Below are positions 27,255 to 35,214 of a stretch of DNA of 64,000 bases, piece by piece. The notes under the pieces were generated by a model. That model did not search any database, was not told the DNA's origin, and worked only from the letters and a program-made list of their open reading frames with translations. The position numbers and the translations under genes are program-made. This DNA is from Vibrio sp. RE86 (GTDB lineage: Bacteria; Pseudomonadota; Gammaproteobacteria; Enterobacterales; Vibrionaceae): positions 1-64,000 of the forward strand of contig NZ_VTXI01000002.1 in the NCBI RefSeq assembly GCF_013114545.1, written 5' to 3'. Each line of letters begins with the position of its first letter. Position 1 is the first letter of the stretch.

Positions 27255-28094
27255 ATGGCAAAGATCGTTGGCGGAATTACCACTTCCCACATTCCTTCAA
27301 TTGGTAAAGCAATTGAGAATAACCTTCAACAAACGGACTACTGGAAACCTCTGTTCGATGCATACCCACCGATTCACCACTGGTTAGATGAAGTACAACC
27401 AGATGTGGCTATCGTGTTTTACAATGACCATGGCTTAGAGTTTTTCCTTGATAAGAAACCGACCTTTGCGATTGGCGCGGCACCTACCTATAAGAATGCC
27501 GATGAAGGCTGGGGCATCCCAACCATTCCAGAAATTAACGGTGACCCAGAGCTGTCATGGCATATTTGTAACGAACTGGTTGAGAACGAGTTTGACATTA
27601 CTATCTGCCAAGAGATGAAAGTTGACCACGGGTTAACTGTGCCGATGCAGCTGATGTGGCCAAACTTCAGCTACGGTCACATGAAAGTTATCCCTGTGTG
27701 TATCAACGTAGAGCAGCACCCAATGCCATCACCTAAGCGTTGCTTTAATTTAGGTCAGGCGATTGGTAAAGCGGTAGAAAGCTACGACAAAGACCTGAAG
27801 GTCGTTGTGCTTGGCACTGGCGGCTTATCTCACCAACTTGATGGCGAACGTGCAGGTTTTATCAATAAAGAGTTTGATCTCTACTGCATGGAAAAGCTAA
27901 TTGACGATCCTGAGACGTTAACCAAGCTGTCTATCTATGACTTGGTTGAGCAGGGCGGTGCACAAGGTGCTGAGTTCATTATGTGGCTGGGCATGCGCGG
28001 TGCGTTAACCGGTGAGTTAAATGTGCTGAAAAGCAGCTATCACGCTCCTGTGTCGAATACCGGCGCTGGCACCATGTTGATAGAAAACCGTTAA
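27255..28094 (+). CDS. ligB: protocatechuate 4,5-dioxygenase, beta (catalytic) subunit
   Basis: This 279-aa subunit cleaves protocatechuate between C4 and C5 with Fe(II) and O2, giving 4-carboxy-2-hydroxymuconate-6-semialdehyde. The 2-His-1-Glu iron site is present: His12 (ITTSHIPS), His59 (FYNDHGLEF) and Glu240 (AQGAEFIMW). The catalytic His193 (GGLSHQLDG) and active-site His125 (VDHGLTVP) are also there, each displaced by two from their positions in Sphingobium LigB as I recall them. It ends the galC-galD-ligI-ligA-ligB operon, followed by a terminator. Confidence 0.96.
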   Translation: MAKIVGGITTSHIPSIGKAIENNLQQTDYWKPLFDAYPPIHHWLDEVQPDVAIVFYNDHGLEFFLDKKPTFAIGAAPTYKNADEGWGIPTIPEINGDPELSWHICNELVENEFDITICQEMKVDHGLTVPMQLMWPNFSYGHMKVIPVCINVEQHPMPSPKRCFNLGQAIGKAVESYDKDLKVVVLGTGGLSHQLDGERAGFINKEFDLYCMEKLIDDPETLTKLSIYDLVEQGGAQGAEFIMWLGMRGALTGELNVLKSSYHAPVSNTGAGTMLIENR

Positions 28095-28120
28095 ATTTAA
28101 TCGCTGATTCAACCTTTCTA

Positions 28121-28155
28121 AAGCCCTAGAGTATCGCACTCTGGGGCTTTTTCTT
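28121..28155 (+). terminator. Rho-independent terminator of the galC-ligB operon
   Basis: AAGCCCTAGAGT (28121-28132) pairs with ACTCTGGGGCTT (28138-28149) with one mismatch-like position, followed by TTTTC. It lies 27 bases after the ligB stop. Confidence 0.88.
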
Positions 28156-28293
28156 TGTTTTGCTCGAGTGCCATGCGTGATATCTAAAAGTATCATTTGT
28201 TGCTTAAATTTAATTCAATGTGATACTTATAGATGCATTCTCTGATGCTGGCGGCGATAGACTGGTTCCGAACTTACAAAAAGGAATCGAACT

Positions 28294-28827
28294 ATGAAAG
28301 CAACATCATTATCTCTCTTGGCATTAGGTTTGTTTACCGCAGGCTCAACACAAGCATTTGAACTGGTTAGCCAAGATATTCAGGAAGGTCACCCAATGGC
28401 CAAGACGTTCGAATATCAGGGGTGGGGCTGTGATGGTGACAATGTATCGCCGCAATTGATGTGGAAAGATGTCCCGGAAGGCACCAAGAGTTTTGCCGTA
28501 ACTGCTTATGATCCAGATGCACCAACGGGCAGTGGATTTTGGCATTGGGTCGCGTTTGATCTCCCGAGCAAAACAACTGAGTTAGAACAAGGCGTTGATA
28601 TCAGCAAGCTCGGTGGCAAGGAGGCTCGAATCGATTATGGAAGCACAGGTTTTGGCGGCGCTTGCCCTCCGAAAGGTCATGGAATGCACCGCTATCAATT
28701 TACGGTTTGGGCACTACCAAAGGCGACCTTAGGCCTCGATGAGAATACTCCGCCAGCCGTGGTTGGCTTTACACTTAACAGTGTTGCTATTGATACGGCA
28801 ACGCTAACGGCAACGTACACACGTTAG
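28294..28827 (+). CDS. exported YbhB/YbcL-type PEBP-like protein
   Basis: This 177-aa protein has a signal peptide (MKATSLSLLALGLFTAGSTQA) and a phosphatidylethanolamine-binding/Raf-kinase-inhibitor-like domain: GDNVSPQLMWKDVPEGTKSF, AYDPDAPTGSGFWHWVAFDLP and YQFTVWAL. E. coli YbhB is cytosolic and YbcL is periplasmic; this one resembles the exported type. Biochemical function in bacteria is unclear. A good AAGGAATC precedes the start. It is followed 20 bp later by an AraC regulator, and the pair sits between the two halves of the protocatechuate pathway without an obvious link to it. Confidence 0.85.
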   Translation: MKATSLSLLALGLFTAGSTQAFELVSQDIQEGHPMAKTFEYQGWGCDGDNVSPQLMWKDVPEGTKSFAVTAYDPDAPTGSGFWHWVAFDLPSKTTELEQGVDISKLGGKEARIDYGSTGFGGACPPKGHGMHRYQFTVWALPKATLGLDENTPPAVVGFTLNSVAIDTATLTATYTR

Positions 28828-28847
28828 GGTATCAAATAGGAGATGTA

Positions 28848-29627
28848 ATGAGCACTCATTATCAAGTGACTCTGTTTCGAGCTGAACAACTGCAGAGACT
28901 CAGAAATGTGCGAGTTCACTCTCCGAGTATTATTCAAATAATGGCTGGGAGTAAGCGACTATTCTGGAAAGATGCTGTTCAAGATCTCTCGAATACTGAG
29001 CTGCTGCTGTGTGAAGCTTCTGCCTCGTTGAGCTTTGAAAATCTACCGCAGAAAGGACGTTTCCTTTCTCGGGTATTTACTTTTCACTGCTCTCCGACAG
29101 AAGCGATGCTGGAGTTGAGTCACAGCAGAGCTTACGAACAGGCGGAGCCTTTTTTTCGTACTGATACTGCACTGCAAACTGCGCTAGATACGCTTTTTTC
29201 GTTTCAATCCCAAGCGATAAGTCATGAGACTCAGCGTTTTTGGATACTTGGCTTGTACCAGCAGTTGGCAGAAAAAGGCGTTCTGCATCAACTGTTTCCA
29301 AGTACTAACACAACTTTTCGTCAGCAATTGAGCCGTTACTTGGCTCGATCACCCAGTGATAAGCATGCTCTGGATGAAGTCGCGCAACAATTTGCTATGA
29401 GTCGCGCGACGATGATCCGCAAGTTAAAGCGAGAAGGCACTCAGTTTCGCGAGGTGCTTACTGAAGTTCGTTTGGCTCATGCCTTGTCTCTGATACAGAG
29501 TGGCTATAGCAATGTTGCTCAGTTGGCTTTGGCGTGTGGTTATCAGTCTGAGGGGCGATTTAGTCAGCGTTTTAAGGACAAGTTTGGGTTAACGCCTACG
29601 GATTATTTCAGAACGATAACGGCTTAG
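28848..29627 (+). CDS. AraC-family transcriptional regulator
   Basis: This 259-aa regulator has a C-terminal AraC double helix-turn-helix: HALDEVAQQFAMSRATMIRKL and VAQLALACGYQSEGRFSQRF, ending FGLTPTDYFR. The N-terminal 150 residues resemble a small cupin-type sensor but lack a motif I can name. AGGAG precedes the start by six bases. It forms an operon with the PEBP-like gene and may regulate it. A bidirectional terminator separates it from the galB operon. Confidence 0.85.
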   Translation: MSTHYQVTLFRAEQLQRLRNVRVHSPSIIQIMAGSKRLFWKDAVQDLSNTELLLCEASASLSFENLPQKGRFLSRVFTFHCSPTEAMLELSHSRAYEQAEPFFRTDTALQTALDTLFSFQSQAISHETQRFWILGLYQQLAEKGVLHQLFPSTNTTFRQQLSRYLARSPSDKHALDEVAQQFAMSRATMIRKLKREGTQFREVLTEVRLAHALSLIQSGYSNVAQLALACGYQSEGRFSQRFKDKFGLTPTDYFRTITA

Positions 29628-29677
29628 ATTAGGTGTTTGCTGCGCATAGCAAAAAGTAGATAGCTAACGCTTACAAA

Positions 29678-29703
29678 AAGCCCCGCAGTGTAGCGGGGCT
29701 TTA
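29678..29703. terminator. bidirectional Rho-independent terminator
   Basis: AAAGCCCCGC (29678-29687) and GCGGGGCTTT (29694-29703) form a perfect 10-bp stem. It has an A-run on the left and a T-rich sequence on the right. It lies between the convergent AraC and galB genes and serves both. Confidence 0.92.
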
Positions 29704-29731
29704 GTTTATTTATAGGTCGATATGAGAGGCT

Positions 29732-30466
29732 TTACAACGAATCAACACACTGTGGGAAGATAGCTTGGAAGCCTTCAGCGTGTTGACAGCTTCTGCCGCC
29801 CGCTTGACCGCCTGAGTTGCGTCTAAAGTGGTTGCCACGGTTTTCCGCTAGGTTCTCGTAGAAAGTCCACAGGTGCTCTTGACCTTGCATACACTCAATT
29901 GCCGCCTTCTTGCTTTCCCATACTTCAGAGATGTCTAGGAAAGTATTTGGTTTCCATTCCATCTGCTCACTTTGGTGCGGTTCGAATAGGTAAACCTGAG
30001 GGGCGCCTAGTACTTTCTCACCAGGATTATGACCCCAAGCTTGTGCGATCATGCGGCACTGTAGAGTTATCTCAGTTGCGTACATATGGTCTGTGTTGTA
30101 CGGGTCCCATTTAGAATGGGTCATGATGAACTCTGGCTGCACTTCACGAATTAGGTCAACGATTTGGTATTTACCTTCTTTGTCGATCTCTAGCGGGTAA
30201 TCACCGAAGTCAAAGAAACGAATGTCATTCACTCCAAGTGCCGCGGCTGCAGCTGTCGCTTCTTCATGACGGATGCGTTTTACATCTTCAAGCGTCATGC
30301 CTTCTTGCTTCCAAAGCTTTGCTGACTCACCACGTTCACCGTATGAAAGACAAGCGATAGTCACTTCGTAACCGAGTTTTTGGTGAAGTGCGATGGCACC
30401 GCCACAACGCCATACAAAATCTGCTGAGTGGGCACTGATTACTAAAGCTGTTTTCTTTGTTGTCAT
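29732..30466 (-). CDS. galB: 4-oxalomesaconate (4-carboxy-2-hydroxymuconate) hydratase, PIG-L fold
   Basis: This 244-aa protein of the LmbE/PIG-L deacetylase fold closely follows the pattern of Pseudomonas putida GalB. Visible blocks are ALVISAHSADFVWRCGGAIA (zinc AHxxD), CLSYGERGESAKLW, RFFDFGDYPLEID, THSKWDPYNTDHMYAT, GAPQVYLFEPHQSEQMEW and MQGQEHLWTFY. GalB hydrates the tautomerised ring-cleavage product to 4-carboxy-4-hydroxy-2-oxoadipate. The alternative hydratase LigJ is an unrelated amidohydrolase and is absent here. AAAGGATT precedes the start. It is the last gene of the leftward operon that begins with ligC or further upstream. Confidence 0.92.
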   Translation of the reverse strand: MTTKKTALVISAHSADFVWRCGGAIALHQKLGYEVTIACLSYGERGESAKLWKQEGMTLEDVKRIRHEEATAAAAALGVNDIRFFDFGDYPLEIDKEGKYQIVDLIREVQPEFIMTHSKWDPYNTDHMYATEITLQCRMIAQAWGHNPGEKVLGAPQVYLFEPHQSEQMEWKPNTFLDISEVWESKKAAIECMQGQEHLWTFYENLAENRGNHFRRNSGGQAGGRSCQHAEGFQAIFPQCVDSL

Positions 30467-30530
30467 GTTATTAATCCTTTACTTACTTTGCGCTCTTTTC
30501 TGTGAGCTTGTTTTTATGTTTGGTTTGCAG

Positions 30531-31535
30531 TTAAAACTCTTCAGTATCGATTTCTGCTTGTGTTGGCGCGTTGTAGCGGCCACCAATGAAAGATGATTGC
30601 GGTACAGTTCGGTCGATCAGCTCCAACAACGGCTTAGAGATGGAGTAGTGTTGTGCATTCCAGTTATCTTCTAAGTGTTGCAAACTGGTTGTCCCCGGCA
30701 AAGCGATAGAGTGGGGCGCTTTGGCAAGTGTCCAAGCCAGTGCGAACTGAGCTAGAGTGGGTGATGGCAGAGTGGTATTCTCTTCAGCAAAAATTGGTAG
30801 TAGAGAAGCAAACTTATTGACTGCCGTTACGTTTGACTCGAAGTTCTCATTGCTAAACCTTGGCATCGCATTTCGAATATCACCATCGACAAATTGATTG
30901 CTTTGCAACTCACCACTGAGAATTCCGCGTCCAACTGGGCTGAATGAAACAAAGGTGCTACCCAGTTCGCTACACTTATCAACCACAGCAATTTCAGCGT
31001 TGCGTGACCAGAGCGAATACTCCGATTGAACCGCTGCAATAGGGTGAACCTGATGTGCTTTCTCTAGGGTTTTCGCCGATACTTCAGACAAACCAATGTG
31101 CTTGATTTTGCCTTCTTCGACTAGCCTAGAAAGCTCGCCGACACTCTCTTCAATTGGAACCGTTTTATCCCAGCGATGCAGATAGTAGAGATCGATGACA
31201 TCGGTGTTTAAACGCTGCAGTGCGTCTTCACAAGTTTGGCGAATTGTCTCTGGACGACCGTCGATAGCGCGCTTACCGTCAGGGCCTTTGAACATGCCAC
31301 ATTTACTAGCAAGGAAGAATTCATCACGGCGATGACCGACTGCTTTTGCCAACAATTTTTCGTTGTTGCCAAAGCCATAAAGCGCAGCGGTGTCTAGCAT
31401 GTTATAGCCAAGATCTAACGCTTTATTGAGCAGTTTGATGCTGTGTTCTTCGCTTGGTGGTGTGCCATAAGCGTGAGAGATATTCATACAACCCAGTGCG
31501 ATTGGTGCAAGTGAGTGCTCACCTATTCTAATCAT
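30531..31535 (-). CDS. aldo/keto reductase, pathway role unassigned
   Basis: This 334-aa AKR has the full catalytic set: Asp and Tyr in LDTAALYGFGNNE, Lys in FLASKCGMF, His in LYYLHRWD, and the cofactor region SFSPVGRGILSG. It resembles the aryl-alcohol/YajO-type NADPH reductases. It lies between ligC (12 bp) and galB (65 bp) in the same operon. It might reduce an aromatic aldehyde such as protocatechualdehyde or a ring-cleavage semialdehyde, but no step of the core pathway requires it. AAGGAAG precedes the start. Confidence 0.87.
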   Translation of the reverse strand: MIRIGEHSLAPIALGCMNISHAYGTPPSEEHSIKLLNKALDLGYNMLDTAALYGFGNNEKLLAKAVGHRRDEFFLASKCGMFKGPDGKRAIDGRPETIRQTCEDALQRLNTDVIDLYYLHRWDKTVPIEESVGELSRLVEEGKIKHIGLSEVSAKTLEKAHQVHPIAAVQSEYSLWSRNAEIAVVDKCSELGSTFVSFSPVGRGILSGELQSNQFVDGDIRNAMPRFSNENFESNVTAVNKFASLLPIFAEENTTLPSPTLAQFALAWTLAKAPHSIALPGTTSLQHLEDNWNAQHYSISKPLLELIDRTVPQSSFIGGRYNAPTQAEIDTEEF

Positions 31536-31546
31536 CGCCGACTTCC

Positions 31547-32500
31547 TTACTCTTGCTCTAATAGCTGTTCAAGTTCGTGCAGTGTTTCCATTGCAGGCAG
31601 GCAGCTCGCTACACTTGAATTCGGTTCACGACCTGTGCGAATCGCATCGAAGAACTCACGATCAATAAGCTCGATACCGTTGTTAGAAACCGCAACACCT
31701 TCAAGTGAAATCGGAGTCTCTTTGCCATCGAATAGGTCGTCGTAGCGTGCGATGTAAGTGCCTTCGTCACAGATGTAGCGGAAGAAAGTGCCAAATGGAC
31801 CATCGTTATTGAAAGAAAGTGATAGCGTACAAAGCGCGCCAGATGGCGTTTTCATACCAATGCTCATATCCATTGCGATATTGAGCTCTGGGTGAATAGG
31901 GCCTTGCAGTGCCTGAATCTTCGATGCCTTCTCGCCAGTCTGGTATTGGAAAAGATCGACAGTGTGGCAAGCGTGGTGCCATAGAAGGTGATCGGTCCAA
32001 GTACGTGGTTCACCTTTTGCGTTGGTGTTAGTGCGACGGAAGAAGTAGGTCTGAACATCCATTTGCTGAATGTTGAGTTCGCCTGCTGCAATCTTGTTAT
32101 GAATCCACTGGTGACTTGGGTTAAAGCGACGTGTGTGACCAGCCATCGCGACAACGCCAGTTCTCTTTTGAGTCTCAACTACTTTGTAGCTATCCTCAAT
32201 GTTGTCCGCCATTGGAATTTCCACTAGAACGTGCTTGCCTGCTTCCATACATGCGATTGCTTGCTCTGCGTGCATTTGGGTCGGTGTTGCTAAGATGACG
32301 GCATCAATATTGTCCGACTTAAGTGCCTCATCCAGAGAGTCATAGCCCTGTGCGGTCTGGTTGTAATCTGTGATCAGTTGGTCTAGCTTGTCTGCTTCAG
32401 GGGCAACCATCGCCGTCACTGTCACATCTTCAATGCTGCGCAGCGCTTCTAAATGCTTTTGGCCAAATGCGCCAGTTGCGCCTACTACACACACTTTCAT
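31547..32500 (-). CDS. ligC: 4-carboxy-2-hydroxymuconate-6-semialdehyde dehydrogenase
   Basis: This 317-aa Gfo/Idh/MocA-fold enzyme oxidises the hemiacetal of the ring-cleavage product to 2-pyrone-4,6-dicarboxylate with NAD(P). LigC-specific sequence is extensive: ATPTQMHAEQAIACMEAGKH, VEIPMADN in place of the usual EKP, GHTRRFNPSHQWIHNKI, FFRRTNTNAKGEPRTWTDHL, and SLSFNNDGPFGTFFRYICDE. The start is set at the ATG at 32500 because AAAGGA lies seven bases upstream; two earlier in-frame ATG codons have poor spacing. Confidence 0.94.
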   Translation of the reverse strand: MKVCVVGATGAFGQKHLEALRSIEDVTVTAMVAPEADKLDQLITDYNQTAQGYDSLDEALKSDNIDAVILATPTQMHAEQAIACMEAGKHVLVEIPMADNIEDSYKVVETQKRTGVVAMAGHTRRFNPSHQWIHNKIAAGELNIQQMDVQTYFFRRTNTNAKGEPRTWTDHLLWHHACHTVDLFQYQTGEKASKIQALQGPIHPELNIAMDMSIGMKTPSGALCTLSLSFNNDGPFGTFFRYICDEGTYIARYDDLFDGKETPISLEGVAVSNNGIELIDREFFDAIRTGREPNSSVASCLPAMETLHELEQLLEQE

Positions 32501-32530
32501 AATCATTCCTTTTGTATTCAAGCGATAAAG

Positions 32531-33454
32531 TTATTGGGTATTTTCTAATTGCGTTGCAGTATTGTCTAAGTTTGCTACTTGCAGTTTTTCTATAATTTCG
32601 TCTGATAGTTGAGATAGAGGTTGTTCTATGTACTCAATCGATAGTTCCCCGAGTGATTGATGCCAATTCATCGCTCCCGTTACCATAGAGTGGTTCATTT
32701 CTAGCTCACCTAATGTCGCTGCCACCTCTTTTAACTCAGCATGGCGTCTCTCACCGTGATTAAGCATTCGCTCCATGTGGTAGCGACTTAGGTCATCAAG
32801 CGCCAGCCCAGGATAGGTACTACTTAGTGACTTGAGCACATGTTCTTCCACACCGGATTTTCGCGCAGCGAGCAGACATTCTGTGGTGAGTGCTTCAAGA
32901 CCTTTGACCATCACTGAGCGCAGCATTTTGATGCTTGAAGCGTCACCCACTTGCTCAGAGATGACTTCGACATCAAATCCAACTTGAGAGAGGTAATCTG
33001 AGACTTTGTCTGCCCGTTCACCGGAGATATTCAATGGAATTCTCGGCTTGGCTGCGAGCACTGGAGCCATAATCGCAACATCTATGTATTCTGCGCCTTG
33101 AGCTTTCACTTGCTGTGCTAATCGTTGCTTTGTTTTTGGCGAACATGAGTTGCAGTCGAGGATGATTTGCTTCTCGCTGAGTGAGGGAATCAACGCTTGA
33201 AGCGCGGGTTCCGCTTGATCAGCGGTGACCAGTGAAAATATTACTTGCGCACCATCTATCGCTTCTTCTGCTTTAAATGTTCCTTGCACGCCATGTTCGA
33301 TATATTCGAGAAGTTTTTTCTCTCTTGTAAATACACTATTTGTTTTTAAATCAAACGCATTGATTATTTCAGGTGCTTTATTATCCCAAGATGAAATAAA
33401 TGTTTTTGCGGCTTCACCAAAACCAATGAATGCGATCCTACTGATCCTCATCAT
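32531..33454 (-). CDS. 6-phosphogluconate dehydrogenase-like protein with DUF1932 domain
   Basis: This 307-aa protein has an N-terminal Rossmann domain (RIAFIGFGEAAKTFISSW, GxGxxA type). A middle block DCNSCSPKTKQRLAQQV and YIDVAIMAPVL is typical of beta-hydroxyacid dehydrogenases. The lysine is in ASSIKMLRSVMVKGLEALTTE, and a C-terminal DUF1932 helical domain follows. Substrates of this family are largely unknown. It lies 30 bp upstream of ligC on the same strand, so it is probably co-transcribed with ligC, the AKR and galB. Such proteins recur beside protocatechuate 4,5-cleavage genes in my memory, but no step is assigned. Start chosen at 33454 from AAAGGA spacing. Confidence 0.82.
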   Translation of the reverse strand: MMRISRIAFIGFGEAAKTFISSWDNKAPEIINAFDLKTNSVFTREKKLLEYIEHGVQGTFKAEEAIDGAQVIFSLVTADQAEPALQALIPSLSEKQIILDCNSCSPKTKQRLAQQVKAQGAEYIDVAIMAPVLAAKPRIPLNISGERADKVSDYLSQVGFDVEVISEQVGDASSIKMLRSVMVKGLEALTTECLLAARKSGVEEHVLKSLSSTYPGLALDDLSRYHMERMLNHGERRHAELKEVAATLGELEMNHSMVTGAMNWHQSLGELSIEYIEQPLSQLSDEIIEKLQVANLDNTATQLENTQ

Positions 33455-33572
33455 AACCATCCTTTGTAATCATTTGTTGTCTTTGGTTATGGTGAAAACA
33501 TTAACATCTCGGTTTTAATGCGAATAATCAAATTAAGTGTAAGGGTATTCAATTTTGAAAAAAGTTGGATAA

Positions 33573-34790
33573 TTACAGCGACATTTTTACACCATTGGTT
33601 CGCAATAATTGTAGAAAGTGGGTTTGTACCGATGTGGCAAACCAGTTCTTACGCACGGTTAAACCAATAGGTCTAGATTGTTCTTCTCCTTCGAAGGAAA
33701 GAGCGACCAAGTGGCCTTCATCCAGATCGCGTCTGATTTGATGTTGAGAAAGAAGGGTTAATCGATCACTGCCAATAAGCAGCTCTTTCACTAGCATTTG
33801 TGAGCTTGCTTCAATCAGCCGATTAGGGACATTGAGCTCTTCTTTAGTGAACATATCTTCGAACATCTTTCTAGCAGGCGTCGCACTGGATGAGACGACC
33901 CAACTCGACTCCTGTAAATCTTGAATACTGACTTTTTCTTTCTTGGCAAGCGGGTGCCCTGCTCGCGATAAGATGGTGTTCTTAGATTCAAACAGTGTCT
34001 CTTGACGTATGTCTGTACTGGGTACAGGAAAACGAAGTGCGCCAATCAGAATGTCTATTTCTCCGTATTTGAGGTGATTGAGTAGATCTTTGTATGGGCC
34101 ATCAATAACGTGAATTTGGCAATCGGGGTAAGCCTCGGAAAACTCGTTTATCGTGCTTGGTAGTAAACAGGTTCGAGCCAGCGGTAGGCAGCCTACAGTA
34201 ATCGCAGAGCTGTGTCTGTTGCTCAGTAGGTTAACTTCGTCAAGTCCTTGTTTTATTTCAACAAAAGCCAGTTTGCTTGCTTTGTCTAGTGCTGCGCCCG
34301 CTTTAGAAAGAGCGATGCCGGTACTGGTTTTTTCAAACAGAGTGAAGCCTAAAATATCTTCGAGATCTTTTGATGCACGATAGACAGAGGACTGCGAAAC
34401 CTCGAGCAGTCGACTTGCTTCCGTGAAGCTCTTTCCGTTCGCGACAGCCACCAGTGCTTTTAACTGTGTGGTGGTAATGTTGAATAGGTAACGTTGCACA
34501 CTGTTCTTGCGCTGCTTGGTGGCAATCTTAAGCGCGTTGGAGATGCCCTGGCTGATGTTTTCTAAGGCACGATCGATACGAAAAGCGAAAGCCTTTCCCT
34601 GTTTCGTCGGTGTCATTCCATCACTCGTACGCTCAAAAAGCTCACTGTTCATGTTCTTTTCAAGTTTAGAAATGGCTTGAGTTATGGCGGGCTGAGAAAG
34701 AAAAACCGTGTCTGATGCCTTACTAATACTCCCAGTGTGTACGACTTCAGAGATGGCCCGTAAATGACGTAAGTTTGGGATATTAAACAT
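33573..34790 (-). CDS. LysR-type regulator with two tandem HTH domains
   Basis: At 405 aa it is about 100 residues longer than usual LysR proteins. The extra length is a second DNA-binding domain. HTH 1 spans residues 6-65 (LRAISEVVHTGSISKASDTV, SQPAITQAISKLE, LFERTSDGMTPTKQG). HTH 2 spans residues 107-165 (LKALVAVANGKSFTEASRLL, SQSSVYRASKDLE, LFEKTSTGIALSKAG). The effector-binding domain follows from about residue 196 (ITVGCLPLARTCLLP). It is placed between the ligC operon and the divergent TRAP-quiC operon, so it most likely controls the pathway in response to protocatechuate or a cleavage product. AAGGAAT precedes the start. Confidence 0.88.
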   Translation of the reverse strand: MFNIPNLRHLRAISEVVHTGSISKASDTVFLSQPAITQAISKLEKNMNSELFERTSDGMTPTKQGKAFAFRIDRALENISQGISNALKIATKQRKNSVQRYLFNITTTQLKALVAVANGKSFTEASRLLEVSQSSVYRASKDLEDILGFTLFEKTSTGIALSKAGAALDKASKLAFVEIKQGLDEVNLLSNRHSSAITVGCLPLARTCLLPSTINEFSEAYPDCQIHVIDGPYKDLLNHLKYGEIDILIGALRFPVPSTDIRQETLFESKNTILSRAGHPLAKKEKVSIQDLQESSWVVSSSATPARKMFEDMFTKEELNVPNRLIEASSQMLVKELLIGSDRLTLLSQHQIRRDLDEGHLVALSFEGEEQSRPIGLTVRKNWFATSVQTHFLQLLRTNGVKMSL

Positions 34791-35214
34791 TCGGATTCCT
34801 TACCACTACAAGGTTGATACGGTATGAGATATGAAATAAATCACACTTTTAATATTTAGAGTGAAAACTCTAATTATGATATGGCTCGAAACTCTTAATT
34901 ACCCTATCAATGGACTTATTAGTAGCCGAATTCGAGCATTCGATGAAGTGTTGAACGATATATTGTTTCGAAAGTGTGACTTAATTCTCCAAAATTAACC
35001 GAATGGTAAAATGGCATTTTTGACCAATTATTGATGATGATTATGATTTATTTTTATCATTAAGTTATTGATTTTGGTTATTTATATTTTGTCTTTAATT
35101 TCACTTTGTAAGCAAGGGTTATCTATTTTTTGAATAATGCTTTCAGTAAGTGAATTTTGTTTTGTTAAATCTAAGTGTTAGTTTTATCGGCAATGAAACA
35201 GGAGGTTCCATATA
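34791..35214. promoter_or_regulatory. divergent control region LysR / TRAP operon
   Basis: This 424-bp, strongly AT-rich gap holds promoters of the LysR gene and of the dctP-quiC operon. One clear dyad, TTAGAGT-gaaa-ACTCTAA, lies at 34856-34873, about 65 bp upstream of the LysR start, in the usual position for an autoregulatory site. A second region with an AATTAACCG/CGGTTAAT-like pattern around 34993-35006 is weaker. No gene is seen. Confidence 0.5.
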
